Source of the DNA: Agromyces italicus DSM 16388
GTDB taxonomy: Bacteria > Actinomycetota > Actinomycetes > Actinomycetales > Microbacteriaceae
Assembly: GCF_000421545.1 (NCBI RefSeq)
Contig: NZ_ATXF01000006.1
Coordinates: forward strand, 434,001-498,000
Direction of reading: 5' to 3'
DNA: 64,000 nt
Shown: piece after piece, positions 50,640 to 58,680 of the stretch
Position numbering within the stretch: position 1 is the stretch's first letter
Layout of the letters: each line of letters opens with the position of its first letter
Position numbers and translations under genes: made by a program
The notes under the pieces: model-generated
What the model saw: the letters and a program-made list of their open reading frames with translations, nothing else
Databases searched by the model: none
Told to the model about the DNA's origin: nothing

Positions 50640-51613
50640 GGCTGCTCCTCAGGGGGAACGAGGTCTGCGGCGCCGTTGCCGAGGAGTTCGTCGACGACGC
50701 GGTCCGCGACGTCGCGTGCCGCATCCGCCAGATCGGCGGCCGAGCGGCTTTCGGGTGTGGCCGCGTGCGAACTGGTGAGTCGCCGCGTCCCGTCGGCACT
50801 GTACACGCTCGCCGTCAGGAACAGAAGTTCGTCCTCGAGGAACGCGGTCGCCCCGACCGGGGCCGCGCAACCCGCCTCGAGTCCGGCGAGCACCAGGCGC
50901 TCGGCGAGCACGGTCGCCCTCGTGGCGGCGTGGTCGATCGCCTCGAGCGCCCGTTCGAGGTCGGGTCCGCCGCGCTCGCGACGCACCTCGATCGCGAGTG
51001 CGCCCTGGCCCGGTGCGGTCGGCCAGTCGTCGAGCGAGAGGTGGTCGGTCGCGGCATCCAGGCGCCCGATGCGGCCGAGCCCGGCCGCGGCGAGCACGAC
51101 GGCGTCGAGCCGCTGCCCTGAGCCCGTCGAAGGGTCGCCTCCGAAGACTCGGCCGAGCCGGGTGTCGATGTTGCCGCGGAGGTCGACCGCGACGACGTCG
51201 GGCCGTGCGGCGCCGAGCTGCGCGATGCGTCGCGGCGAGCCGGTGCCGACGCGCGCGCCCTCGGGCAGCGTCGCGAGGGTGAGCCCGTCGCGGGCGCACA
51301 GCACGTCGCGGGCGTCGACCCGCTTCGGCACGGCGCCGAGGCGAAGGCCTTCGTGCTCCGCCGTCGGCAGGTCCTTCAGGGAGTGCACGACGAGGTCGCA
51401 CTCCCCGGCGAGCAGCGCCTCGCGGAGTGCAGCGGCGAAGACGCCGGTGCCGCCGATCGAGGCGAGGGAGGCGCGCGAGGTGTCGCCCTGGGTCGTGATC
51501 GGAACAAGCTCGATCTCGGCCCCTGCGGCCTTCGCGATCCGCTCGGAGATCTGACGCGTCTGCGCCATCGCGAGTGCACTGCCGCGGGTTCCGACCCGGA
51601 TGACGGCGGTCAT
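50636..51613 (-). CDS. hemC: Hydroxymethylbilane synthase (porphobilinogen deaminase)
   Basis: Polymerises four porphobilinogens. The 325-residue protein has RVGTRGSALAMAQT, the KDLP catalytic loop in VVHSLKDLPT, GTGSPRRIAQL and the dipyrromethane-cofactor cysteine in LEAGCAAPVGA. Between LRGNIDTRLGRV and LDAVVLAAAGL, where homologues need only a short link, it carries an extra GDPSTGSGQR segment encoded by a common dispersed repeat (51113-51136). ATG 51613 overlaps the hemH stop. Confidence 0.94.
   Translation of the reverse strand: MTAVIRVGTRGSALAMAQTRQISERIAKAAGAEIELVPITTQGDTSRASLASIGGTGVFAAALREALLAGECDLVVHSLKDLPTAEHEGLRLGAVPKRVDARDVLCARDGLTLATLPEGARVGTGSPRRIAQLGAARPDVVAVDLRGNIDTRLGRVFGGDPSTGSGQRLDAVVLAAAGLGRIGRLDAATDHLSLDDWPTAPGQGALAIEVRRERGGPDLERALEAIDHAATRATVLAERLVLAGLEAGCAAPVGATAFLEDELLFLTASVYSADGTRRLTSSHAATPESRSAADLADAARDVADRVVDELLGNGAADLVPPEEQP
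51113..51136. repeat. CCCTGAGCCCGTCGAAGGG dispersed repeat inside hemC
   Basis: A 24-bp copy of a short repeat family that is widespread in high-GC genomes, inserted in frame and read as part of the STGSGQR segment on the minus strand. Confidence 0.75.
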
Positions 51614-52713
51614 CGCGACGCCGCCTCCAGCGACTCGGCCGCCTGATCGACGACCGCGCCGCCCGCGATGCGCGCGTGGTCGGGCCAGGGGCCGAGCGCG
51701 GTGAGGTGGGGCCGCTCGGCGTCGGGCACGTCGTTCACGCGTTCGAGCACGAGGTCGACGAGGCCGGCGACGTACGCCGGATGCACCCCGGGCGTCGGCA
51801 CGCGCCGCGCCTTCAGGCCGTGCTCGCCGGCCGTCTCGAGCGCCTCGTTGTCGAGGTCCCACATGACCTCCATGTGGTCGGAGACGAAGCCGAACGGCAC
51901 GATGACGACGGCGTCGGTCTGGCCGCGCTCGGCGAGCTCCTCGATCGCGTCGTTGATGTCGGGCTCGAGCCAGGGGGTGCGCGGATCGCCCGAGCGCGAC
52001 TGGTACACGAGCGACCACGGCGACGAGGGCGCCGCCTGCTCGCTGATGACGGCGGCGACGGCGAGATGCTGGGCGACGTACGCGCCGCCCTCGCCAAGGC
52101 CCACCCGGTCTTCGAATCCTGCGCCCGAGGCCTTCGCCGCGGTGTTCGGGATCGAATGGGTGACATACATGATGTGGGTGCGCTCGGGCGCGATGCCCTC
52201 CGCCGCGAGCTCCGCCGTGGCATCCGCGACGCCCTCGACGAAGGGCTGCACGAAGCCGGGGTGATCGAAGTACTCGCGCACCCGGTCGATCGCGACGTCG
52301 GTGCCGGCCGTCGCCTTCTCGAAGTCCTCGCGGTACTGGCCGACGCCCGAATAACTCGTGTAGGCGCTCGTGACGAGCCCGAGCAGGCGGGTGTGCCCGG
52401 CCGCCGACGCCCGGGCGACGACGTCGCCGAAGTACGGTGCCCAGTTGCGGTTGCCCCAATAGACGGGCAGCTCGATGCCGCGTGCGGCGAGCTCGGCCTC
52501 GAGCGCGGCCTTCAGCTGCCGGTTCTGCTCGTTGATGGGGCTCACGCCGCCGAAGTGACGATAGTGGTGGGCGACCTCTTCGAGGCGCTCATCGGGGATG
52601 CCGCGGCCGGCGGTGACGTTGCGGAGGAACGGGATCACGTCGTCCTGGCCCTCTGGGCCGCCGAACGACGACAGCAGGATCGCGTCGTACCGGGCCGATT
52701 GCTGCTGGGCCAT
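51610..52713 (-). CDS. hemH: Coproporphyrin III ferrochelatase
   Basis: Inserts Fe2+ into coproporphyrin III in the coproporphyrin-dependent pathway (CpfC). The 367-residue soluble protein has FGGPEGQDDVIPFLRNV, YWGNRNWAPY, the invariant catalytic-region His in VTHSIPN and Glu in HMEVMWDLDNEA. Actinobacterial position next to hemQ supports coproporphyrin rather than protoporphyrin as substrate. ATG 52713 overlaps the hemQ stop (TAATG), so the pair is translationally coupled. Confidence 0.94.
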   Translation of the reverse strand: MAQQQSARYDAILLSSFGGPEGQDDVIPFLRNVTAGRGIPDERLEEVAHHYRHFGGVSPINEQNRQLKAALEAELAARGIELPVYWGNRNWAPYFGDVVARASAAGHTRLLGLVTSAYTSYSGVGQYREDFEKATAGTDVAIDRVREYFDHPGFVQPFVEGVADATAELAAEGIAPERTHIMYVTHSIPNTAAKASGAGFEDRVGLGEGGAYVAQHLAVAAVISEQAAPSSPWSLVYQSRSGDPRTPWLEPDINDAIEELAERGQTDAVVIVPFGFVSDHMEVMWDLDNEALETAGEHGLKARRVPTPGVHPAYVAGLVDLVLERVNDVPDAERPHLTALGPWPDHARIAGGAVVDQAAESLEAASR

Positions 52714-53462
52714 TACTGCAGGACCTCCACGAGCTCGGCGGTCGAGATGCGTCGACCGGTGTAGAACGGCACCTCTTCGCGCACGTGCCTGCGCGCGTCG
52801 GTGGCGCGCAGTTCGCGCATGAGGTCGACGAGTTCCGTGAGCTCGTCGGATTCGATCGGCAGCAACCATTCGTAGTCGCCGAGCGCGAAGGCGCTGACGG
52901 TGTTGGCGATCGCACCGCGGAACGCGGCGCCCTTGCGGCCGTGATCCGCGAGCATCCGGCTGCGCTCGGCCGGGTCGAGCAGGTACCACTCGTAGCTGCG
53001 CACGAACGGGTAGACCGTGAGCCAGCTCTTGGGCTCGATGCCGCGCAGGAACCCGGGCACGTGCGCCTTGTTGAACTCGGCATCGCGGTGCACGCCCATG
53101 GCGTTCCACGTCGGCAGCAGCGCCTTCAGGAGTCGGGCGCGGCGCAGCTCGCGGAGCGCCCATTGCAGGCCCTCGGCGGTCGGGCCGTGCAGCCACAGCA
53201 TGACGTCGGCGTCGGCGCGGAGGCCGGAGACGTCGTAGATGCCGCGGAGGGTCACGCCCTCGTTCTCGACGAGCGAGATCACGCCGTCGAGCTCTTCGAC
53301 GACGCGGCGCACGTCGTGCCCGTCGAAGTCGTCGGGGCGGGCGGGGTCGCGACGGAGCACCGCGAAGACCGTGTAGCCCTCTGGAGGCTGGCCGTCGGCC
53401 CCTGCAGCATCGGAATGGTTCTGGAACGCGTCGGCTGCCGCTTCGGCAGCGGGGGAAGACAT
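52713..53462 (-). CDS. hemQ: Coproheme decarboxylase
   Basis: HemQ/ChdC turns coproheme into haem b by two oxidative decarboxylations. The 249-residue protein belongs to the chlorite dismutase-like family: YTVFAVLRRD, VMLWLHGPTAEGLQWALREL, KSWLTVYPFVRSYEWYLLDP (with the reactive Tyr of the Y-P-F-x-R-S-Y-E-W-Y region) and HGRKGAAFRGAIANTVSAFALGDYEW are all present. ATG 53462 has an AAGGGGGAG tract upstream. It marks the pathway as the coproporphyrin route. Confidence 0.94.
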   Translation of the reverse strand: MSSPAAEAAADAFQNHSDAAGADGQPPEGYTVFAVLRRDPARPDDFDGHDVRRVVEELDGVISLVENEGVTLRGIYDVSGLRADADVMLWLHGPTAEGLQWALRELRRARLLKALLPTWNAMGVHRDAEFNKAHVPGFLRGIEPKSWLTVYPFVRSYEWYLLDPAERSRMLADHGRKGAAFRGAIANTVSAFALGDYEWLLPIESDELTELVDLMRELRATDARRHVREEVPFYTGRRISTAELVEVLQ

Positions 53463-53594
53463 GACTCCAGTCTCCCCCTTTCGGAGCGAACGGCCAAAAG
53501 CATCATGGATGCCGCATGCCCGCGCCGCTCGTTCGCCGCGCCGCCGGCGCCCCCCGGCTCCCACCGCAGGCCCGACCCCCGCCATGCATTCGGC

Positions 53595-53648
53595 GATCGC
53601 CACGATCTCGGATCAACCGGCAGGCATCGCCCCGAGATTGCGGCGATC
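53595..53648. terminator. Hairpin between gntR and hemQ
   Basis: GATCGCCACGATCTCGG at 53595-53611 pairs at 15 of 17 positions with 53632-53648. It lies after the GntR gene in its direction of reading and before hemQ, so a terminator is most likely; an operator role is possible. Confidence 0.5.
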
Positions 53649-53699
53649 TCCGAAACCGTGGCGGGTCCGAGCCCCCTCGACACGGGAGTGCGCGCGCCC

Positions 53700-54383
53700 T
53701 CAGCTCTCGAGAAGCTGCTCGGTCGAGTGGGCGATGTGCTCCCGCATGGGCTCGGCCCCTCGCGACTGCACGGCCTCGAGCAGTTCGCGGTGCTCGGCGA
53801 TGAGCCCCCTGAGGGTGTGATGGGGCCGGATGTGCAGCAGGAACAGCAGCAGCTCGCTGCCGATCGCGTCGTGCTCCTCGATGATGCGAGGGCTCGCCGA
53901 GACGGCCACGACCGCACGGTGGAAGTCGGCGTGCAGTCGCTCCACCTCGAGCCAGTCGACTCCGTCGCCGCCCTCGGGTGGATCCGCAGCGCCGGACGAA
54001 GGAGGACGCGTATCGAGACCCTCGAGCTGCTCGAGCACCGCGAGCGCCGGCGCGAGCACCAGCTCGGGCCACACCGCACCATGGAGTTCGCCCGCGATCC
54101 GCACCGCCTCGCCCTCGAGCGCCGCCCGCAGTTGCTGGAGGGCGACGAACTCGTCGCGGTCGAAGCTCACGACCCGCACCCCGCGGAACGCCTCGGCCAC
54201 CGCCAGCCGCTCGGCGACGAGCCGTTGGAACGCCGCCCGTACCGTGTGCCGCGACGCCCCGAACCGTTCGGCCGCGGCCTCCTCGCGGAGCGGTGAGCCG
54301 AGCCCGACCGCTCCGCTCAGGATCTCGGCGCGCAGCGCCTCAGCCACCCGTTCGACGGCGGTGTCTGCGGAGGACGGCGACAC
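53700..54383 (-). CDS. GntR family regulator with a repeat insertion
   Basis: A 227-residue regulator with a GntR winged helix (residues 8-72; AAERFGASRHTVRAAFQRLV recognition segment) and an FCD effector domain (FHRAVVAVSASPRIIEEHD, EHRELLEAV). Between the first FCD helix (LEQLEG) and WLEVERLHADFH it carries about 20 extra residues, LDTRPPSSGAADPPEGGDG, encoded by a 41-bp dispersed element. The gene sits inside the hem cluster, so control of hem genes or of the adjoining envelope genes is plausible but unproved. GTG 54383 follows GAGAGGATG. Confidence 0.83.
   Translation of the reverse strand: MSPSSADTAVERVAEALRAEILSGAVGLGSPLREEAAAERFGASRHTVRAAFQRLVAERLAVAEAFRGVRVVSFDRDEFVALQQLRAALEGEAVRIAGELHGAVWPELVLAPALAVLEQLEGLDTRPPSSGAADPPEGGDGVDWLEVERLHADFHRAVVAVSASPRIIEEHDAIGSELLLFLLHIRPHHTLRGLIAEHRELLEAVQSRGAEPMREHIAHSTEQLLES
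53980..54020. repeat. 41-bp dispersed element inside the gntR gene
   Basis: About 34 of 41 bases match the element inside hemG (shared GACGAAGGAGGACGCGT core and ATCGAGACC end). It is read on the minus strand in the same frame as in hemG (TRPPSSGA). Confidence 0.8.
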
Positions 54384-54406
54384 CGGGGCATCCTCTCTCG
54401 TACGGC

Positions 54407-54715
54407 TCAGTCGCCGAGCTTCGATCGGACGATGAGCCAGACGAGGCCGCCGACCGCTGCGGCGACGCCGACGGCGGCCGCGATCGCGACGCCCGGCTGC
54501 TCGTCGTAGAACGCCTTGAGCGACACCTTGGCCCGGTCGACCCTGATGCCGACCTGCTTGGGCACGTTGAGCTTGTCTTCGAGCGCGTCGAGCGTGCGGG
54601 CGAACTCGTCGCGAGCCCGGCGCGAGGCGACGCGCGCCTGCACCCTCGTGAGGTTGCGCTCGCGCTGCGCGGTCTCGCGCTTCGAGGGCCGGGGCGCGTC
54701 AGTAGCGGCGGTCAT
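54407..54715 (-). CDS. DUF3618 family membrane protein
   Basis: A 102-residue protein. A basic, helical N-terminal half with the DUF3618 pattern RARDEFARTLDALEDKLNVP is followed by one membrane helix (about 73-96) ending KLGD. Function unknown; in actinobacteria it commonly sits beside a holin-like gene and a YtxH-like gene, as here. ATG 54715 is chosen, with GGGGACGG upstream; GTG 54721 is possible. Its 5' end overlaps the holin-like gene by 17 bp. Confidence 0.83.
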   Translation of the reverse strand: MTAATDAPRPSKRETAQRERNLTRVQARVASRRARDEFARTLDALEDKLNVPKQVGIRVDRAKVSLKAFYDEQPGVAIAAAVGVAAAVGGLVWLIVRSKLGD

Positions 54716-55106
54716 AGTCACCCGTCCCCTTCAGTGCGTCGAGGTCGGCCTTCAGGCTCTCGACCGATTCGAGCGGTTCGGAGCCCCGCTTGAAGTTCAC
54801 GATGCCGATCCACACGAGCACGGCGATGATCAGCAGCAGCACCCCCGAGACCACGAGCGCCGCCGCCCACGCCGGCATGACGAGTGCGAGCGAGAAGATC
54901 GCGGCGGCGAGCAGGGTGAAGATCAGGAAGGGCAGCACGACCAGGGCGACGACGAAGAAGCCCGAGCCGATGCCGAAGTGCTTCACCTTGTACGTGACTT
55001 CGGCCTTGATCTGGTCGATCTCGGCGCGCACGAGGCTGGAGATCGTGTCGGGCAGTTCGCCGATCAGTGTGAAGAGCGAGCGTTCGTCGTTCGTCGGTGC
55101 GGCCAT
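54699..55106 (-). CDS. Phage-holin-like superfamily III membrane protein
   Basis: A 135-residue protein of the actinobacterial holin-X/DUF1469 family: N-terminal amphipathic helix (LPDTISSLVRAEIDQIKAEV), two membrane helices (about 46-70 and 77-103) and a charged C-terminal helix. Despite the family name, chromosomal copies are not lytic phage holins so far as known; the setting suggests an envelope-stress role. ATG 55106. Part of a three-gene module with DUF3618 and the YtxH-like gene. Confidence 0.83.
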   Translation of the reverse strand: MAAPTNDERSLFTLIGELPDTISSLVRAEIDQIKAEVTYKVKHFGIGSGFFVVALVVLPFLIFTLLAAAIFSLALVMPAWAAALVVSGVLLLIIAVLVWIGIVNFKRGSEPLESVESLKADLDALKGTGDYDRRY

Positions 55107-55145
55107 CGCGCGGTCACCTCGGTTCTCTGAGTCGGATGCCGCGGG

Positions 55146-55649
55146 CTAGGCGCCGCGCGACGTGCTGCCACGCTTCGGGGCTGCGGTGGTCGGCTTCGCG
55201 GCGGACTTCGCCGGCTTCGCGGCGGACTTCGCCGGCTTCGCGGCGGACTTCGCCGGCTTCGCGGCCTTCTCGGCCGCGTCGGCGGCGGAGTCGATCGCCT
55301 CGCTCAACGTGTCGGCCACGTTGTCGACCGCCGACTTCGTCGCACGCGCGCCGCTCGAGACCCCCTCTTTGGCCTTCGCGGCGGCGTCGGAGACGTCGCG
55401 CTTCGTGGCGCCCGAGCCGCGGGTCGCGTTGCCGATGAACGACTTCACGCCGTCGAGCACGGTGTCGGAGAGATCGCCGACCTTGTCGGCGGCGAACCCC
55501 TTGACCGTGTCGACGCCCTGCTGCACGGCCGGGGTGTTCCAGACGCCCTCGGCGGCGCGCTTGATCTGCTCGTAGCGTTCGCGGCCCGCCCGGGTGCCGA
55601 GGACGTACCCGACTCCGAGTCCGACGACGAAGAGGACCTTGCCCTTCAT
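55146..55649 (-). CDS. YtxH-like protein with Lys/Ala repeat tail
   Basis: A 167-residue protein. The N-terminus (MKGKVLFVVGLGVGYVLGTR) is one membrane helix ending in the GTRAGRERYEQI pattern of YtxH-like proteins. An amphipathic, possibly coiled region follows, then a histone-like tail rich in AAKPAKS encoded by three perfect 21-bp repeats. Such tails may bind nucleic acid or acidic polymers; function unknown. ATG 55649 with GGGGGTG upstream. It lies 103 bp after hemG in the same direction. Confidence 0.8.
   Translation of the reverse strand: MKGKVLFVVGLGVGYVLGTRAGRERYEQIKRAAEGVWNTPAVQQGVDTVKGFAADKVGDLSDTVLDGVKSFIGNATRGSGATKRDVSDAAAKAKEGVSSGARATKSAVDNVADTLSEAIDSAADAAEKAAKPAKSAAKPAKSAAKPAKSAAKPTTAAPKRGSTSRGA
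55191..55264. repeat. 21-bp tandem repeat in the YtxH-like gene
   Basis: CGGCTTCGCGGCGGACTTCGC-type units start at 55191, 55212 and 55233, with an 11-bp partial unit at 55254. The copies are identical at DNA level, which points to recent expansion by slippage. Confidence 0.9.
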
Positions 55650-55752
55650 GTGCACCCCCGACTTCCCGCGCTGCGGCGCATGCAGCGACCTCTCCAGCGT
55701 AGACCCCGCGCGGGGCCGCGCAAGGGGGTTGCGTCGAAATATTCCGTTTCGG

Positions 55753-57264
55753 CTATGCAGTGCCGTCGGGCGCGACCCGCCGGTGCCGGACATGCGCCGC
55801 AGCGCCCTTCGCATGCGGCACGACCGACGCGAGCCCCGTGCCCGACACCCACGACCCGGTCACCTCGATGCCCGGTTCGGCGGCGATCGTCTCTTCGAGC
55901 GAGCGCACCCGCTCGTGCTGGCCGAGGGCGGCGTGCGAGACGGCGTCGCGCCAGACCGTGCGGCCTGCGGCACGGAGCATCCCCGTCTCGAGCGGCACGC
56001 CCAGCAGTGTGCCCGCGTCGGCGAGCGCGAGCGCCGTGACCTCCTCGTCGCTGCGCCCGTCGAGCGGGTTCGGCTGCCCCGCGCGGCCGTAGGAGAGTCG
56101 CACGACGTGGCGCCCGCCCGCGGCCTCGGCGAGCCACGACCACTTCGCGGTCGAGTGGGTGAGCGCCTTCGCGGCGACCCCGGGCGTGTCGGCGGCGACG
56201 AGCACGCCGGTTCCGCGGGGTGCCGCATCGAGGGCCGGCGCGTCGAGCACGAGGGTCACGAGTTCGATGGAGGCCCCGTGCGGCCAGTCCGCCGTCGACT
56301 CCCAGCCCTCGACGGCCGCCTCGAGCAGGCCGAGCGAGGTGTGCGCTGCGGCGGCGAGCACGAGGTCGGGCGCGCTGAGCTCGACCTCCGTCGGTCGAGG
56401 AGCGCCCGACGAAGGAGGACGCGTCTCGAGACCCTCTTCGCCGTGGGCGGCGGCGCGGACGAGCCACCCGTCGCCGTCGCGTTCGAGCCCGGTCGCCTCG
56501 ACCCCGGTCAGCACGGTCACCCCGAAGCGCTCGAGTTCACGCGCGAGCGCGTCGACGAGCGTGTGCATGCCGCCGCGGAGGCCGCGGACGGCGCCGCCCG
56601 CCTTGCGCTGCTCCACCAGCTGGCCGACGCCGCCCGAGAGCGAGCCGGTGCGGGTCATCGCCTCGTTGAGCCCGGGGGCGACCAGGTCGAGGTCGAGCAG
56701 CTCGGGGTCGGCCGAGTAGACGCCGGAGGAGATCGGCGCCACGAGCCGGTCGAGCACCGCCCGGCCCATGCGCGAGCGCACGAGCTCGCCGAGGCTGTGC
56801 GCCCGGCCGATGCGGAGGATCGGCTTGAGCCGGTCGAGGTAGGCGCGGGTCGCGCCGCTCCAACCGATGATGCGGCGCACGTCGTCGCCGAGCGGGTTCG
56901 CGGGGATGCCGAGCACGCCCGTCTTCGGCAGCGGTGCGGCGTCGAGGCCGCTGCCGCCGCCCCAGACCAGCCAGGCGCCGGCGCGGTTCGGGTCGACGAC
57001 GTCGTCGGCGAGGCCGAGGGAGGCGAGCAGCCCGGCGACCCCGTCGCCGCGGGTCGCGAACGACTCGGCGCCCGAGTCGAGGGTGAGCCCGTCGAGCACG
57101 ATCCGGCCGACGCATCCGCCGAGCTCGTCGCGCCGCTCGACGATCGTGACGGCGAGGCCGATCTTCGCGCACTCGAGGGCGGCGACCATGCCGGCCACGC
57201 CGCCGCCGATCACGACGACGTCGGCCGAGCGCCGCTCGACCCCCGCCGGCGCCGGGTCGCTCAC
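55753..57264 (-). CDS. hemG: Coproporphyrinogen III oxidase (HemG/HemY type, CgoX)
   Basis: FAD enzyme that oxidises coproporphyrinogen III to coproporphyrin III in actinobacteria; often annotated protoporphyrinogen oxidase. The 503-residue protein has the FAD motif VVVIGGGVAGMVAALECAK, ERRDELGGCVG, LDSGAESFATR, ISSGVYSADPELLDL and the C-terminal GSWVSGTGLASVVPHAKGAA. Near residue 285 it carries about 14 extra residues (GLETRPPSSGAPRPT) coded by a 41-bp dispersed element. GTG 57264 overlaps the hemE stop by GTGA. Confidence 0.92.
   Translation of the reverse strand: MSDPAPAGVERRSADVVVIGGGVAGMVAALECAKIGLAVTIVERRDELGGCVGRIVLDGLTLDSGAESFATRGDGVAGLLASLGLADDVVDPNRAGAWLVWGGGSGLDAAPLPKTGVLGIPANPLGDDVRRIIGWSGATRAYLDRLKPILRIGRAHSLGELVRSRMGRAVLDRLVAPISSGVYSADPELLDLDLVAPGLNEAMTRTGSLSGGVGQLVEQRKAGGAVRGLRGGMHTLVDALARELERFGVTVLTGVEATGLERDGDGWLVRAAAHGEEGLETRPPSSGAPRPTEVELSAPDLVLAAAAHTSLGLLEAAVEGWESTADWPHGASIELVTLVLDAPALDAAPRGTGVLVAADTPGVAAKALTHSTAKWSWLAEAAGGRHVVRLSYGRAGQPNPLDGRSDEEVTALALADAGTLLGVPLETGMLRAAGRTVWRDAVSHAALGQHERVRSLEETIAAEPGIEVTGSWVSGTGLASVVPHAKGAAAHVRHRRVAPDGTA
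56393..56433. repeat. 41-bp dispersed element inside hemG
   Basis: Begins GGTCGAGGAGCGCCCG and ends CGTCTCGAGACC on the plus strand. It matches the hemE element at 38 of 41 positions but is translated in another frame. Confidence 0.88.
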
Positions 57265-58457
57265 GCCGCACCCGCCTCGTGCACGAGCTCGACGACGCGC
57301 GTGAGCACCGTCGGGTCGGTGTCGGGCGGCACGCCGTGGCCGAGGTTGAAGACGTGGGCCGGCGCGGCTTCGGCCTGGCGCAGCACCTCGCGCACCGCGG
57401 CCTCGAGCACGGGCCACGGCGCCGCCAGCAGCGCGGGGTCGAGGTTGCCCTGCAACGGCACGTCCGCGCCGACCCGTTCGGCCGCGATCGAGAGCGGCAC
57501 TCGGTAGTCGACGCCGACGACGTCGACCCCGACCTCCTTCATCGCGCCGAGCAGCTCGCCGGTGCCGACGCCGAAGTGCACGACCGGCACCGGGCGGGCG
57601 GCCTGCGCCTGCCCCGCGGCATCCGTCGTCCGGTACTCGAGGTCGTGCACGTGGCTGAGCGCCTTCGCCGAGGCGGGCGCGACGTGCGTCTCGTAGTCGG
57701 CGAGCGAGAGCGCGCCGGCCCACGAGTCGAAGAGCTGGGCGGCCGAGGCGCCTGCGAGCACCTGGGTGCGCAGGAAGCGCCCGGTGAGTTCGGCCGTCCA
57801 CTCCATGAGCGCGCGCCACGCGCCGGGGTCGGCGTGCATGAGGGTCCGGGCGGCGAGGTGGTCCTTCGAGGGGCCGCCCTCGGTGAGGTACGCCGCGAGC
57901 GTGAAGGGCGCACCGGCGAAGCCGATGAGCGGGGTCGTACCACTGCTGGTCGAGGAGCGCCCGCCGAAGTCGGACGCGTCTCGAGACCCGGCCACCGCAG
58001 TCGTGTTGAGCTCGGCGATCGTGCGCTGCACCGCCTCGGTGATCGGGCCGGATGCCTCGTCGAGGCGTGCGGGGTCGATCGCCGTCAGCTCGGCGACCGC
58101 AGAGGCATCCCCGTAGCCCTTGCCGAAGACGGGCCCGCGGCCCGGCTGAATCTCGACGTCGACGCCGACGAGCTTCAGCGGCACGACGATGTCGCTGAAG
58201 AAGATGCCCGCGTCGACCCGGTGGCGCCGCACGGGCTGCAGGGTGATCTCGCTCGCCATCGCCGGGTCGAGGCAGGCGTCGAGCATGCGCGTGCCGACTC
58301 GCAGATCGCGGTACTCGGGCAGCGAGCGGCCGGCCTGCCGCATGAACCAGACGGGAGTGGTGTCGGCACGTTCTCCGCGGTAGGCCCGCACGAGTCGCGA
58401 GTCGGAGGTGAGGCCTGCGGAGAGCGGGTGCTGCGGGGAGAGGATCACGCCCGACAT
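57261..58457 (-). CDS. hemE: Uroporphyrinogen decarboxylase
   Basis: Removes four acetate carboxyls from uroporphyrinogen III to give coproporphyrinogen III. The 398-residue protein has PVWFMRQAGRSLPEYR, FSDIVVPLKLVGVDVEI (catalytic Asp), PLIGFAGAPFTLAAYL and VFNLGHGVPPDTDP. Just before PLIGF it has about 17 extra residues (GSRDASDFGGRSSTSSG) coded by a 41-bp dispersed element, which makes it longer than usual homologues of about 350 residues. ATG 58457. First gene of the leftward hem cluster. Confidence 0.94.
   Translation of the reverse strand: MSGVILSPQHPLSAGLTSDSRLVRAYRGERADTTPVWFMRQAGRSLPEYRDLRVGTRMLDACLDPAMASEITLQPVRRHRVDAGIFFSDIVVPLKLVGVDVEIQPGRGPVFGKGYGDASAVAELTAIDPARLDEASGPITEAVQRTIAELNTTAVAGSRDASDFGGRSSTSSGTTPLIGFAGAPFTLAAYLTEGGPSKDHLAARTLMHADPGAWRALMEWTAELTGRFLRTQVLAGASAAQLFDSWAGALSLADYETHVAPASAKALSHVHDLEYRTTDAAGQAQAARPVPVVHFGVGTGELLGAMKEVGVDVVGVDYRVPLSIAAERVGADVPLQGNLDPALLAAPWPVLEAAVREVLRQAEAAPAHVFNLGHGVPPDTDPTVLTRVVELVHEAGAA
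57948..57988. repeat. 41-bp dispersed element inside hemE
   Basis: Same element, orientation and length as in hemG, 38 of 41 bases alike, but read in a different frame (SRDASDFGGRSSTS). Confidence 0.88.
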
Positions 58458-58680
58458 TGTCTCGCATCGGGCTGGGAGGGCGGCCACCGACCGACAAGAG
58501 GAAGGAAAGCTCACAGATGCTTCCCCCGGCGGCGCTCGGCGCGCTAAGGTCGGAGTCGTTGTGCGCCACCCACGCACGGCGACGCACCCGCCGCGGTGCG
58601 CCTCCGCCCCCCACGGAGATCCGCATGTCCCGAACGATGTCGTCCGCCCTGCCCGTCGCGCCCGCCCCGAGAGGCGCCCG

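Noticed and set aside
54699-55106. Holin-like gene as a sign of a prophage
   Set aside because: No endolysin, integrase or structural phage genes are nearby, and this family is a regular chromosomal membrane protein in actinobacteria.
56393-57988. Extra peptide segments in HemG and HemE as genuine extra domains
   Set aside because: They are only 14-17 residues, coded by nearly identical DNA in different reading frames, so they are inserted repeats rather than domains.
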